The notes beneath the pieces were generated by a model. The model had not been told where the DNA came from, made no database searches, and was given only the letters and a program-made list of their open reading frames with translations. Both the position numbers and the translations under genes were made by a program. Shown piece by piece: positions 1 to 9,028 of a stretch of 64,000 nt of DNA. Each line of letters begins with the position of its first letter. Position 1 is the stretch's first letter. Location of the stretch: the NCBI GenBank assembly GCA_947476325.1, contig CANJPZ010000006.1:51199-115198 (forward strand). The letters are read 5' to 3'. Source of the stretch: Caulobacteraceae bacterium (GTDB lineage Bacteria; Pseudomonadota; Alphaproteobacteria; Caulobacterales; Caulobacteraceae).

Positions 1-871
1 ACCGATCGCCCCAATGTTCCAGCCCGTACTGCACACCATCCTGGCGTGGCGCCACGACGAGTGGCCGCGCCGTCGGATCGGCCGCCGGGATAATCGAAGC
101 TTCGCTGGTTTCGTGGTTTCCAGCCCCAATAACGATGAAGGCGCGAGACTGGGTCACAGAAACCGACAGGAAAAACCCTTCGTCGGGTTCATCGTAGACC
201 AGGACATCATCGGTAGCCCCGCCTCGCGCCGGGCGGCGATAGATCTTGTCCGAGCGCCCGTTTTCGTCCCGATGCGTCCAGAACAACCAGGCTGAGTCCG
301 GCGACCAGCAGAAATCACCGGTGCTGCTCTGCACAGGGCCAGGCAGAAGCTGGTCCGTCTCGAGGTCTTTCACATAGATTGAATAAGCCTCCGATCCCTG
401 TTCATCGGCGGCGTAGGCGTAGAGTTTGTGGTCGGGACTGTGGTCCGCCGCGCCGACGAGGAAATAGGCCTTGCCGTGCGCCAGGGCGTCGGCGTCCAGC
501 AGAACGGACTCGCCGGCGCCCGTGCGCGGCTTTCGACAGTGCTTGGGATGCTGGGTGCCGGTTTCGTACCGGCTGTAATATTCCCAGGCGCCGTCTGCGG
601 CTGGAACCGAAGAGTCGTCCTGCTTTATCCGGCCTTTCATTTCAGCAAAGATCGCCGCTTGCAGTGGATCAGTCGAGGCCAGCATTGCACGGGTGTAGGC
701 GTTCTCCTCAGTCAGGTGCGCCTTGACGTCGGCCTTGATAAGGCCTGGATCACGCAGGACCTTTTGCCAGTTATCATCCTTCATCCACGCGTAGTCGTCG
801 CCGCGCGTGCGGCCCAGCTGTGTGATGGTAAGGGGGATTTTCTTCGGAACGGGCGCGTGTGGTCGAGACAT
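1..871 (-). CDS. Oligopeptidase B-like serine peptidase (S9 family), N-terminal part
   Basis: This is the first ~290 residues of a prolyl-oligopeptidase-family peptidase; the gene runs off the left edge, so the catalytic alpha/beta-hydrolase domain is not in view. The start is the ATG at 871 (MSRPHAPVPKK). Visible family features are the RGDDYAWMKDDNWQKVLRDP segment near residues 24-43, an EENAYT helix, and the start of the beta-propeller (WEYYSRYETGTQHP, then repeated blade motifs such as FCWSPDSAWLFW). Oligopeptidase B cleaves short peptides after basic residues; here the assignment rests on the N-terminal segment only, so a prolyl endopeptidase is the alternative. It is divergent from the protease gene starting at 979; the 107 bp between them contain an AT-rich TATATAA stretch near 940. 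Confidence 0.8.
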   Translation of the reverse strand, partial: MSRPHAPVPKKIPLTITQLGRTRGDDYAWMKDDNWQKVLRDPGLIKADVKAHLTEENAYTRAMLASTDPLQAAIFAEMKGRIKQDDSSVPAADGAWEYYSRYETGTQHPKHCRKPRTGAGESVLLDADALAHGKAYFLVGAADHSPDHKLYAYAADEQGSEAYSIYVKDLETDQLLPGPVQSSTGDFCWSPDSAWLFWTHRDENGRSDKIYRRPARGGATDDVLVYDEPDEGFFLSVSVTQSRAFIVIGAGNHETSEASIIPAADPTARPLVVAPRQDGVQYGLEHWGDR

Positions 872-978
872 TTGCGAAAACAACCTGTGACGGTAGGCCG
901 CGCCTTGAAGCAGCTAATTCTTTGGAGTCAAATAGCTTATATAAGAAATCGGGCGGTCATCGAGAGTAAAGCTTAGCA

Positions 979-1803
979 ATGGCGATTGATCTTGCAGTGG
1001 AGTTGATCCAGGCAACGGTTCAGCTGGAAGCGCCTTACGGCGACGGTGCGCGCAATGTGGGCACGGGGTTCCTCGTCGAGGCCCCGGGGCCGGACGGGCG
1101 GCCGCGTGTCGTGCTGGTGACCGCCGAGCACGTTCTGATGCTGATGCCGGGCCAGATCATGACCATCGGCTATCGCGCTGTAAACATCGATGGCGCGTGG
1201 AAGTTTCAGCCGCAGAGTGTTGAGATTCGAAATGGCGCCACTGCGCTGTGGGTCACGGCGGCCAGGCCGCGATGTGGCCGCAATCGAAGTCACCGCCAAT
1301 GCCACGGTGAGCAGTGATGCTGTGCCCGTCAGCTGGCTGATGCAGCGGCGTTCCAGGCCAACGACATTGGTCCAGGTCAGGAGATGCTGGCCCTGGGCTA
1401 TCCGTGGGGCATGTCCGCGAATACGGCCGGCTTTCCGATTTTGAGGGCGGGCAAGGTTGCGTCCTATCCCATCGCGCCGACGCGTGAATTTCCCACCTTC
1501 CTGCTCGATTTTTCCGTGTTCCCGGGCAATTCCGGCGGCCCGGTGTTCGTCAAGAAGGGCGAGGGTGATGCGGCGCACCTGTTGATCACCGGCGTGATGA
1601 CCCAGCAACTGGAAATGAACGACAGATCCCTCGAAATCGGAGTCGTTACCCAGGCTGAGTACATCCGCCAGGCCATAACTCAACTTGACCGGCCTTCGCA
1701 GGTTCGCCATCTGGCCCGAAACGTCGATACGCCCATGCGAGACTTTGCGCCGCGGCCGGAGGCCTTTTCAGCCTCGTCGGCCGCGGCGCAGGTTTCGAAC
1801 TAG
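979..1803 (+). pseudogene. Trypsin-like serine peptidase broken by two compensating frameshifts
   Basis: The reading frame from the ATG at 979 encodes a trypsin-like fold with the catalytic His in VTAEHVL (near 1130), but it reaches a TGA at 1315. Around 1265-1335 the protein-like sequence continues in the +1 frame (GRDVAAIEVTANATVSSDA, carrying the probable catalytic Asp). From about 1334 it returns to the first frame (LADAAAFQANDIGPGQEML). The Ser motif FPGNSGGPV follows near 1520-1550. All three triad residues are therefore present but not in one frame. There is no clear signal peptide, so a cytoplasmic HtrA-like role is possible if the gene is intact. Two indels about 70 bp apart could be real decay or sequencing errors. 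The stop at 1801-1803 lies next to the convergent MaoC stop at 1805. Confidence 0.75.
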
Positions 1804-1804
1804 A

Positions 1805-2257
1805 TCAGGCGCCAAAGACCAGGCTCAGGGTCTCGGCTATGCAGGCTGGCTTGTCCGAGCCTTCAAGTTCGATGGTGATTTCGCTGCGCAGTTGAAAGCC
1901 GCCAGACTTGGGCTCGGCCGCCAACAGTTTCTGGCGCACGCGAACGCGCTTTCCGACGTGCACCATGGTGATGAAGCGAACCTTGTCGCTGCCATAGTTG
2001 ATGCCGTGGGTCACCCCGTTCACCTTGAGAAGGCCGCCGGCCAGATACGGGATCAGCGACAGGGTCAGATAGCCGTGAGCGATGGTGCCGCCCAGGAAGG
2101 GCGTGGCTTTGGCCCGCTCAACATCGACGTGAATCCACTGATGATCGCCCGTCGCGTCAGCGAACATGTTGACGCGGTCTTGGTCGATTAGCAGCCAGTC
2201 CGAAACGCCGATTTCCTTGCCGGCCAGGCTCGGCAGGTCTTTGAAATTCACTTCCAT
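1805..2257 (-). CDS. MaoC-family dehydratase / R-specific enoyl-CoA hydratase
   Basis: A 150-residue single hot-dog-fold protein. The MaoC signature is plain: ADATGDHQWIHVDVERA near residues 30-46, containing the catalytic Asp and His pair, followed by GGTIAHGYLTLSL. Such enzymes hydrate trans-2-enoyl-CoA to (R)-3-hydroxyacyl-CoA or act on related thioesters; the substrate cannot be told from sequence. The start is the ATG at 2257 (MEVNFKDLPS), preceded by AGGGAACTATCC, a good ribosome binding site. The open frame extends far upstream without meaning, because it is antisense to the DUF2336 gene. Confidence 0.88.
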   Translation of the reverse strand: MEVNFKDLPSLAGKEIGVSDWLLIDQDRVNMFADATGDHQWIHVDVERAKATPFLGGTIAHGYLTLSLIPYLAGGLLKVNGVTHGINYGSDKVRFITMVHVGKRVRVRQKLLAAEPKSGGFQLRSEITIELEGSDKPACIAETLSLVFGA

Positions 2258-2338
2258 GGATAGTTCCCTTTTTCGTTTGGCGGCTTCTAGCATCAATAGA
2301 CGCCCGGTTAACCCAAAGCCCACCATAATTTGCGGGTT

Positions 2339-3553
2339 ATGAGCAAGCCCGCCCTCGAGCTGACCGAGCCGGTCGCCGCGCCGCCGTCGCGCGCGCGCCA
2401 GGCCCTGCTCCGACGTCTGGCGGATGTTGTTTGCCTGCCGTCCAGCCGGGTCAATGCCTTTGAGCGGGCCATGACCGCCGACCTGCTGGTTGACATGTTG
2501 CGCGAGGCGGCGCCCGAAGAGCGGGCCAGGGTGGCCAAGCGGGTTGCGCCGCTGGGTGAAATTCCAACGATGCTCTGCCGGCTGTTGCTCCGCGACATCA
2601 TCGATGTTTCCCGCGCGCTCCTTGAGGACTGCCACAGTTTGAGCGACAGCGATCTGATCGATTGCGTCCGCTACGCCACGGTTGAGCATCGCCGCCTGAT
2701 TGCCCGGCGGCGCGATCTGCATGAGACGGTCACCGAGGTCCTGGCTGAAGGGCGCGAGCCCATCGTCGTCGAGACCCTGCTCAAGAATGACCTGGCCAGT
2801 CTCTCTGCGACGGCGATCGAGACGATCGTGGCGGCGACGCGCGAAAATCCAAAGTTCGTGACTGGGCTTTTGCGCAGGCGAGAGCTGCGGCCCAGTCACG
2901 CCTACGCGATGTTCTGGTGGGCGGACGCTGAGGCCCGCCGCACCATCCTTCAGCGGTTCGCAGTCTCGCGCGAGGTGCTTCAAGACGCTGCAAGCGATGT
3001 TTTTTCCCTCGCGATGGAGGAAGGTTGGCAGGATCCGATGAGCCGCAAGGCGCTGCAGTTCATTGAGCGCAGGCAGCGTAACCGTGCGGCGCTCGACCGC
3101 AGCCGGTTCGATTCCCTGGAGTCGGCCGTCGAGGAGGCTAGCCTTGGACTGACGCGGGATCTGGCCGAGGAGATCGCCTACCTTTCGGGTATCAAGCCGA
3201 TGACGGGGGCCAAGATTTTCACCGATCCGGGCGGCGAGGGCCTGGCGATCCTCTGCAAGGCCACGGGCCTGCACCGGAGTTATATCGCTCATCTGTGGAG
3301 GGGCTTGCGACGACCTGAAACTGACGAGGCTGGCGATGTGGCACCGGCTCTCGAGCGGGTGACGACTATCTACAATATCATTGCGGTGGACCGGGCTCAG
3401 ACCGTTTTGAGGTACTGGAACTGGTCGTTATCGTCGGCCCTGACGCCGGCATTGATCAAGGCTATCCGTGAGGGTGATGAGAAAGTGCTCGACGAGTTCT
3501 CGGTGCCCGAGCGCACAGCAATTCTGACTCTCTCCAAGGATTTCGCCCATTAA
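2339..3553 (+). CDS. DUF2336 domain protein
   Basis: A 404-residue all-helical protein of the DUF2336 family, common in Caulobacterales and relatives and without an assigned function. Family-like features are the LTEP start region, the R-rich helix with LLRRLADVV, AFERAMTADLL, and successive alpha-helical repeats with alternating Leu and charged residues, as in HEAT-like scaffolds. The ATG at 2339 (MSKPALEL) is chosen over an in-frame TTG at 2330; neither has a strong Shine-Dalgarno sequence. It is divergent from the maoC gene (81 bp between starts) and stands alone ahead of mucR. No membrane segment or signal peptide is seen, so a cytoplasmic protein is likely. Confidence 0.75.
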   Translation: MSKPALELTEPVAAPPSRARQALLRRLADVVCLPSSRVNAFERAMTADLLVDMLREAAPEERARVAKRVAPLGEIPTMLCRLLLRDIIDVSRALLEDCHSLSDSDLIDCVRYATVEHRRLIARRRDLHETVTEVLAEGREPIVVETLLKNDLASLSATAIETIVAATRENPKFVTGLLRRRELRPSHAYAMFWWADAEARRTILQRFAVSREVLQDAASDVFSLAMEEGWQDPMSRKALQFIERRQRNRAALDRSRFDSLESAVEEASLGLTRDLAEEIAYLSGIKPMTGAKIFTDPGGEGLAILCKATGLHRSYIAHLWRGLRRPETDEAGDVAPALERVTTIYNIIAVDRAQTVLRYWNWSLSSALTPALIKAIREGDEKVLDEFSVPERTAILTLSKDFAH

Positions 3554-3810
3554 ATTACCCATTCCGGGCCGATGACAGTCTCGCCGACATGTTGTCTCAA
3601 TGTCATCGCCGCGCGGAGCCGCCTTGCTGTATTATCCAGACAGGCAAAACGGCAGGCGGACCATGCCGAAAAGCTCAACCACTATCCGAGACATGTCTTA
3701 TTGGCTGTTCATGTGGTTTCTATTGTAAGGCGCGTGAAATCTAGTTATGCGGAAGCGCGCTTGAAAGAAATCGCCGCAACTCTCAGGAGGCGGCCTCTCG
3801 TGGTGGACCA

Positions 3811-4233
3811 ATGGACGACAAAGCCGAAATCACCGAAATGACTGCTGAGATCGTTTCAGCCTATGTCAGCAACAACGCCATCGCGACGGCGGACATCCCG
3901 AACCTGATCCAGAGCGTCTATCGTGCTCTGTCCAGCGTCACGACCAGCGCTGAGGCCGTTGAGGCTGCGCCGCGCGAACCGGCGGTTCCAGTGCGTCGCT
4001 CGATCACGCCTGATTTCCTGATCTGTCTTGAGGACGGCCGCAAGTTCAAGTCGCTGAAGCGTCACCTGCGCACCAAGTACAACATGAGCCCCGACGAATA
4101 CCGGGCCAAGTGGGGCTTGGCCAAAGATTATCCCATGGTCGCGCCGAACTACGCCAAGGCCCGTTCGGATCTGGCCAAGCAAATGGGCCTGGGCCAGGGC
4201 GGTCGCAAAACGGCCCGCGTCAAGCGCCGCTAG
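3811..4233 (+). CDS. mucR: MucR/Ros-family transcriptional regulator
   Basis: A 140-residue regulator of the Ros/MucR family. The N-terminus has the family opening (ITEMTAEIVSAYVSNN), the middle is a variable Ala/Val linker, and the DNA-binding core is LICLEDGRKFKSLKRHLRTK followed by YNMSPDEYRAKWGL and YPMVAPNYAKARS. The classical Ros zinc ligands (two Cys, two His) are only partly kept: one Cys (CLED) and one His (KRH) are visible. This is seen in other MucR proteins that fold without or with altered metal binding. In Caulobacter, MucR proteins repress G1 genes and oppose CtrA activation. The start is the ATG at 3811; an AGGAGG lies at 3785-3790, unusually far upstream (20 nt). The 257 bp upstream of it hold no convincing gene. 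Confidence 0.88.
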   Translation: MDDKAEITEMTAEIVSAYVSNNAIATADIPNLIQSVYRALSSVTTSAEAVEAAPREPAVPVRRSITPDFLICLEDGRKFKSLKRHLRTKYNMSPDEYRAKWGLAKDYPMVAPNYAKARSDLAKQMGLGQGGRKTARVKRR

Positions 4234-4251
4234 ACGGATCACCGCAATGTC

Positions 4252-4290
4252 GCAAGGGCCGCTTCGCCATGGTGTCGGAGCGGCCCTTGC
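4252..4290 (+). terminator. Hairpin downstream of mucR
   Basis: A perfect 12-bp inverted repeat (GCAAGGGCCGCT at 4252-4263 and AGCGGCCCTTGC at 4279-4290) with a 15-nt loop lies 19 bp after the mucR stop. There is no T-tract on the + side, so termination would be weak or factor-assisted. Confidence 0.5.
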
Positions 4291-4482
4291 CTTGCCTGGT
4301 GTCCAACGCGGGGCCGCTGTCCTCTGCCGTATGGCGCGTTCGCAGGGAACCGGGATGGTCCGGCGGCGGCAAGGCAAAATTAGGAAATCGAGTCGCAGGT
4401 GAATTTTTCGCTTGCTAGTGATTCGCGACGCACTGTTTAAGTGAATCGTCGAGATTCCAAGGGGTTGTTAAGGAATCTGAGC

Positions 4483-4983
4483 ATGGCGGTGAATATGGGG
4501 GCTCCCGCGACAGCGGTTCGTGCGCACGAGGAATTGTTCGCCTACTGGGCGTCCAGGCGCCTGGGCGGACGTCTGCCCGGGCGCACCCAGATCCACCCGG
4601 ATGACTTCAAGCGCCACTTGCCCACCGTCAGCCTCATCGATGCGACTCGTGATCCGGTCACCGGCGAACGCTGCTATCGGCAAAGGCTTGCAGGAACAGG
4701 GTTGTACAGCGTCTACGGCCGGGAAATCACCGGACGCACGCTGGACGAGGTCTATAACACCGAGGCCGCCGATTACTGGCGCAAGGAGCTGGACAAGGTC
4801 GTTGACACCTGCCGGCCGGGCGTCGGTTTCCACAATCTGGCCTGGCGAGGCGCCGCCCACATGTCGATCCTTTGGCTGCGGTTACCGCTCGCAACCAACG
4901 GCGCCGAAGTTGACATGATCCTAGGATATGACGCCCTGGTGGGTGGCCAGACGGAAAAGTTCAGCGGCATACGCGCCGCTTGA
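4483..4983 (+). CDS. PAS-fold sensory protein (PAS_5-like family)
   Basis: A 166-residue protein that consists almost entirely of one PAS-like domain of the alphaproteobacterial PAS_5 type. Family-like segments are FAYWASRRLGGRLPGRTQIHP, the DFKRHLPTVSLIDA strand-helix, the YRQRLAGTGLYSVYGREITG core and the C-terminal LGYDAL strand. No output domain is attached, so it probably works by partner binding; the ligand is unknown. The start is set at the ATG 4483 because AAGGA sits nine bases upstream; an in-frame GTG at 4441 would add 14 residues and lacks a binding site. It converges on the SufE-like gene, which ends 8 bp after its stop. Confidence 0.75.
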   Translation: MAVNMGAPATAVRAHEELFAYWASRRLGGRLPGRTQIHPDDFKRHLPTVSLIDATRDPVTGERCYRQRLAGTGLYSVYGREITGRTLDEVYNTEAADYWRKELDKVVDTCRPGVGFHNLAWRGAAHMSILWLRLPLATNGAEVDMILGYDALVGGQTEKFSGIRAA

Positions 4984-4990
4984 TTTCACT

Positions 4991-5410
4991 TTAGAGTCCG
5001 GCGGCATCCTTCCGGATTCGTTCCACCATTGAGAACAGACCATTTGATCTTTGGGTCGACAAGGCGCTGGCCAGACCTAGCTGGTCGAAAGCCGCGCGGG
5101 CGTCAAACGCCAGAATCTCCGGCCGGGTCCTGCCGGAGTACAATTTCAGAAGAATGGCGATAAGGCCGCGCACGATGTGGGCGTCAGAATCGCCGCGAAA
5201 CGTCAGCCGGTCGGGATCAACGCACTCGGTCACAAGCCAGACCTGGCTGGCGCAGCCCCGAACCTTGTTGTCATCTGACCGCTCATCATCGTTCAGGGGC
5301 GCCAGTTCGCGTCCCAGGTCGATGACGTAGCGATATCGCTCTTCCCAGTCTCCGAGCAGTTCAAATTCGGCCGAAAGTTCAGCAAGAGCAGCGTCTATGG
5401 CGAAAGTCAT
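4991..5410 (-). CDS. SufE-family Fe-S cluster sulfur acceptor
   Basis: A 139-residue SufE/CsdE-like protein. It accepts persulfide sulfur from a cysteine desulfurase and stimulates Fe-S cluster assembly in the cytoplasm. The acceptor Cys lies in KVRGCASQVWL near residue 53, and the family segments WEERYRYVIDLGREL and ADAHIVRGL-like (DAHIVRGLIAILL) are in place. The length is normal. It is a lone gene here, not beside a suf operon, and is divergent from the DivJ-like kinase across 107 bp. Confidence 0.9.
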   Translation of the reverse strand: MTFAIDAALAELSAEFELLGDWEERYRYVIDLGRELAPLNDDERSDDNKVRGCASQVWLVTECVDPDRLTFRGDSDAHIVRGLIAILLKLYSGRTRPEILAFDARAAFDQLGLASALSTQRSNGLFSMVERIRKDAAGL

Positions 5411-5517
5411 AGGGCGAATTTAGGGGGCGCGGCGTGATCCGTCCACAGATCATCCAATGGACTCTGGTCGCCCCGCGCGCGAGCAGCCTCGCGCCGACCA
5501 TTTTTCGACGCTAACCT

Positions 5518-7233
5518 TTGTCTGAAGGGGATCGTCCGCTGTCGACACCGCTACCCGATGATCACGTGACCTCAGCAGGCGCGCCCGCGTCTGTACCGCC
5601 CCTTGCGCGCCTGGCCGGCTGGCATCTGATGTGGGCGCTGGTGGTTGTTATCGGTGGATTGGCGGTCAACGCGGTTTCCGGCGGGCTGACGATCAATTTT
5701 GCCCTGGCGCTTGCCTGCGGTTTGCTGCCTGGCTTGTTTGTTCTGATCATGAAGCCGTTCGATGGCGACAAGGCTCGGCTCGTCCTGCTCGGGCTGTGGG
5801 CCATTTGTGGCGCGGCGGCTGCTGCCGCTGTCGGCGGCATGGGTGGACCCATGGCCTCGTGGTGTCTTGCGCCCCTGGCGATGACCGGGGTTCTGGGACG
5901 CCCGAAGGCGGTCGGCGTGGCCGCGGGGTTCAGCGTCCTGGCGGCCATCGCCGTGGTTTTCATACAGTTCATGGGTCTGGCGCCATCGGCGCCCGAGGGG
6001 CTCACAGGATTTGCGCTGGGCGTTTTGGCCGTTACCGCGCTGTCGCTGGGCGTAGGTGCAAGCCTGATGGCGATGCGGCATTCAGCGGTGTCACATCTGG
6101 CTCCTGTCGTGGCCTTGCCTGACGCCTCGGAATTTCATTCCAATCCGCTCGGCGACTATCCGGGCAAGGTGCTGATCATCGAGGCCGACGGCGCGATCCG
6201 GGACGCGTACGGTCGCCTCGAAATGGCCGCCTCAGCGCCCGGCGAGACCTTCACCATGATTGCCCGGCCCGAAGACCGGCAGGCTATGGCCGACGCCGCC
6301 GGCGCTGCCCGCGAGGGCCCGGTGCAGACCGTGGCTTTTGTTTCGGCAACCGACCCGTCTCGTAGTCTGACTCTTGACCTGAATGCGGCGGAAGGAGGCC
6401 GTCTGGTCGGTGTGGTGCGCGACGCGACCGCCGACCGGTTGCGCGAGGAGGGCCTGGAACTTGCCAGAGCAGACGCTGAAAATCTTGCCGCTGGCCGGGC
6501 GCGCTTTCTCGCGGGCATGAGCCACGAGCTGCGAACGCCGCTTAACGCAATCATGGGTTTTTCGGACATCATGCGTAACAAAATGTTTGGGGAACTATCG
6601 GAAAAATATACAGAATATGCCCAGTTAATCCACGAGTCCGGCGCCCATCTTCTGGATCTGATCAACGATGTCCTCGATATGTCAAAGATCGAAGCTCATC
6701 GCTATGAATTGAATAAGGAATTTATGGATGTTCGAGAGCCGGTGTCGGCCGCGCTGCGAATTCTGCGTGTCCAGGCCGACGACGCCGGCGTAAAGCTTCG
6801 TGCGACCCTGCCTTCGCAGCCGCTGGAGGTTGAGGCTGATCGCCGGGCGATCAAACAGGTCGTCATCAATCTGGTTTCAAATGCGCTGAAGTTCACTCCC
6901 AGGGACGGCTCGGTCATTGTCGGACTGACCAATCGCGGCCGCGATCTGGAGTTGACGGTGGCCGACACGGGCGTCGGTATCGCACCTGGTGACCTCGATC
7001 GGATTGGCAAGCCCTACGAGCAGGCGGGCGATGCTGGCCGGCGTGGTCTGGGTACCGGACTGGGCCTGTCTCTGGTCAGGTCTTTTGCCGAGCTACATGG
7101 CGGCCAGATGGTCATGGAAAGCCGACTGGGCGAAGGTACGGCGGTGACCGTCACCATGCCTGTGGTGGTGGTCGATGAAGCGACCGGTCACCCCAGCAAT
7201 GCCAACGTGGTGGCTTTCAAGCCTCAGCGCTGA
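5518..7233 (+). CDS. divJ: DivJ-like membrane sensor histidine kinase
   Basis: A 571-residue kinase with six hydrophobic segments in residues ~32-190, then a divergent PAS-like region (~200-310), a HisKA domain (MSHELRTPLNAIMGFSDIM near residue 335) and a HATPase domain with N, G1 and G2 boxes (NLVSNALKFT, VADTGVGI, GLGTGLGLSLV). There is no receiver domain. Length, six-helix N-terminus and the phospho-acceptor region resemble DivJ of Caulobacter, which phosphorylates DivK and PleD at the stalked pole. The call is from memory of the family; paralogous kinases cannot be excluded. The start is TTG 5518 with no clear binding site; a GTG at 5566 is an in-frame alternative. The 3' end overlaps the convergent gene by 10 bp. 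Confidence 0.65.
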   Translation: MSEGDRPLSTPLPDDHVTSAGAPASVPPLARLAGWHLMWALVVVIGGLAVNAVSGGLTINFALALACGLLPGLFVLIMKPFDGDKARLVLLGLWAICGAAAAAAVGGMGGPMASWCLAPLAMTGVLGRPKAVGVAAGFSVLAAIAVVFIQFMGLAPSAPEGLTGFALGVLAVTALSLGVGASLMAMRHSAVSHLAPVVALPDASEFHSNPLGDYPGKVLIIEADGAIRDAYGRLEMAASAPGETFTMIARPEDRQAMADAAGAAREGPVQTVAFVSATDPSRSLTLDLNAAEGGRLVGVVRDATADRLREEGLELARADAENLAAGRARFLAGMSHELRTPLNAIMGFSDIMRNKMFGELSEKYTEYAQLIHESGAHLLDLINDVLDMSKIEAHRYELNKEFMDVREPVSAALRILRVQADDAGVKLRATLPSQPLEVEADRRAIKQVVINLVSNALKFTPRDGSVIVGLTNRGRDLELTVADTGVGIAPGDLDRIGKPYEQAGDAGRRGLGTGLGLSLVRSFAELHGGQMVMESRLGEGTAVTVTMPVVVVDEATGHPSNANVVAFKPQR

Positions 7234-8141
7234 GCAACAACCAGAAATGCCCGGCCGGCGGCAAAGTCGCCCACTTCGATATAGGCCTTGCGCACCTGAT
7301 AGTTCCCCCCAGATGAAAAGATGAATTCGATCTCGATCGCTTCGCGCGGGTCGAGGGAGGCTATGGCGCGCGCCGCAGCAGGCGGAAAGCGGTAGCCAAT
7401 CGCGGCGTTCTTGTTGGCTGGCCGGATCAGGGGGTCGGGGGCGAATTTTGCCTCGGCGAGAAACGCTTCGGTTGCGCCGCGGGGAGTGACCCGCCCGCTG
7501 AGTGGAATCTTGCCTCCTGGCCGCGCGGTGCGCTGATCAAGATAGGGACGCGCCGCCCTGGTCTTGTCGCGTATCACCAGCCGTACGACGTAGGGGGTGG
7601 CTCCGTCCGCGAACTGGGCAACGGTGATCAGCTCGCTCACGCCGCTGGAGCCGGCGATCCCGAAGGTCAGGGCGTCGGACCCGAACTCGGCTGGCTGGTA
7701 GAGATTCCACACGCGGCCTGACGCAGAGCTCTGACGTTTTACCCACCATGTCCGGAAGTCGCCCTTGTAGGAAACCGCCTGGAGTCTGGAGAAGACTTCA
7801 AAGCCGCTCTTCTCGCGGTCCGCAACGGTGGCCAGATCGGCGGAATTGCAGGGCTCAATAGCGGCTCTTCGCTCAGCTCTCGCCCCGGTGTCGGCCAGCA
7901 CCTGCTCGTCGATCCCGGATCGAAGGGCGGCGCCGCGCGACAAGGCTTTGGCGACGTTCAGGGCGGTGCTGAGTTGTGGGGCGAACAAGTGACAACGCGC
8001 ATCGGCTGCGCTCATCAACGTGTGTTCATAGTAGGTGTCGACCGCTGAGGCCTGGACGGACGCAGGCGTGAGCGCGAACAAGACGCACAGCCCAAGAACA
8101 ATCCGCTCGGCCGCCGATCGTGTTCGGCTCGCCATATCCAT
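7224..8141 (-). CDS. Exported protein of unknown function
   Basis: A 305-residue protein with an N-terminal hydrophobic signal (RIVLGLCVLFALTPASVQASA) and a probable cleavage after QASA, so it is likely periplasmic. The rest is a soluble domain with several strands (RTWWVKRQSS, VRLVIRDKTR) and two Cys (DARCHLF, EPCNSAD) that could pair. I do not recognise the family. The start is taken at ATG 8141 (MDMASRT); a second ATG follows two codons later. Its stop lies inside the 3' end of the convergent DivJ-like kinase gene. Confidence 0.65.
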   Translation of the reverse strand: MDMASRTRSAAERIVLGLCVLFALTPASVQASAVDTYYEHTLMSAADARCHLFAPQLSTALNVAKALSRGAALRSGIDEQVLADTGARAERRAAIEPCNSADLATVADREKSGFEVFSRLQAVSYKGDFRTWWVKRQSSASGRVWNLYQPAEFGSDALTFGIAGSSGVSELITVAQFADGATPYVVRLVIRDKTRAARPYLDQRTARPGGKIPLSGRVTPRGATEAFLAEAKFAPDPLIRPANKNAAIGYRFPPAAARAIASLDPREAIEIEFIFSSGGNYQVRKAYIEVGDFAAGRAFLVVAQR

Positions 8142-8222
8142 CGTTAATCTCGTATGCTTCGAGCTCGATGATACGCTAACCGCCAAGCCTTTCGCGTCCG
8201 TTAGCACCAGAGGGTCAGACAC

Positions 8223-8555
8223 TTGGAAATTGCCACTGACGTTTGGGTGGGCGCCCTCATTCGCCGGGCACAGCTCGGCGGGGCCTTTGCCACAGTCGTG
8301 CGCAAAGGTGACGCCCGCGCTGGCGCTGTGCTGGTCAAGCTTTTCAACCCCCGGACCCGCCAGGCGGCTCTGTTCGCCAGCGCATGGCAAGGGGAGGGGG
8401 AGCGGGTGTGGATGCAACCGGTGGCTTCCGAGGCTGAGGCGGACCTGGATGACTATGTCGAGCGGACCCGCCGATATGATCCGGATCTGTGGGTTGTGGA
8501 AATTGAGGACGGCGAGGGACGGCATTTTCTGACGGAGCCGGTCGAACCGCGTTAA
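8223..8555 (+). CDS. DUF1491 family protein
   Basis: A 110-residue alphaproteobacterial protein of the DUF1491 type. Recognisable segments are TDVWVGALIRRAQLGG, VVRKGDARAGAVLVKL and ERTRRYDPDLWVVEIED. No catalytic motif is evident and no function is known. The start must be the TTG at 8223, since no ATG or GTG fits in front of the conserved TDVWV segment; GAGGG lies about 10 bases upstream. Confidence 0.75.
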   Translation: MEIATDVWVGALIRRAQLGGAFATVVRKGDARAGAVLVKLFNPRTRQAALFASAWQGEGERVWMQPVASEAEADLDDYVERTRRYDPDLWVVEIEDGEGRHFLTEPVEPR

Positions 8556-8602
8556 CCGCGTTCCTAAACCACGTTGAAACGGCGTGTCGCTAGTCTGGCG
8601 CT

Positions 8603-8983
8603 ATGCTCTTTCTCCTCAACGATGTTGTTCTCAAAATAAGGCTCGACGAGGTCAGGACACCGGTCGGCGAAAATGCGCTTGCGGGGCTCAGTCTGGACAC
8701 GATAACCCAGCTCGGAGCCGAGCTTTTCGCCGCCAATCCAACCCTGCATCGATCCGATCCTGCGCGCGCAGCGAAATTGGCTCTCTTGATTCATTCGCGT
8801 TACCCCTCGGTCAACGGTGCGCTGTTCGTCGCCCGCGTTCCGGGATGCCACCCATCCCAAGTCACGTCGCGGGTCGCGGATATTGCTCTCGATGTAATTG
8901 GAGGCCTTCACCGGCGGCAGGAGCAGGGCTCTCTGAGCACGGCGATTGTGGATGAGACGGTCTGGAGACTGCTGGCGGCCTGA
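8603..8983 (+). CDS. Small conserved protein of unknown function
   Basis: A 126-residue soluble protein starting at ATG 8603 (MLFLLNDVVLKIRLDE). It is rich in Leu/Ala helices and has a conserved-looking central segment (HSRYPSVNGALFVARVPGC) and a C-terminal LHRRQEQGSLST. The codon usage matches neighbours. I do not recognise a named family. It lies just before prfC (45 bp), on the same strand, so the two may be co-transcribed. Confidence 0.6.
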   Translation: MLFLLNDVVLKIRLDEVRTPVGENALAGLSLDTITQLGAELFAANPTLHRSDPARAAKLALLIHSRYPSVNGALFVARVPGCHPSQVTSRVADIALDVIGGLHRRQEQGSLSTAIVDETVWRLLAA

Positions 8984-9028
8984 TGGCGGGCCTTTCCATG
9001 GGCTCAGCGCCGCGCTACCCACCGCTCC

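Noticed and set aside
1805..3292. A 495-codon open frame on the minus strand
   Set aside because: Only its last 150 codons (from ATG 2257) are a MaoC protein; the rest is antisense to the DUF2336 gene and has no protein-like pattern.
3572..3841. An 89-codon frame upstream of mucR
   Set aside because: It overlaps the mucR start in another frame, has no recognisable motif or binding site, and probably covers the mucR promoter region.
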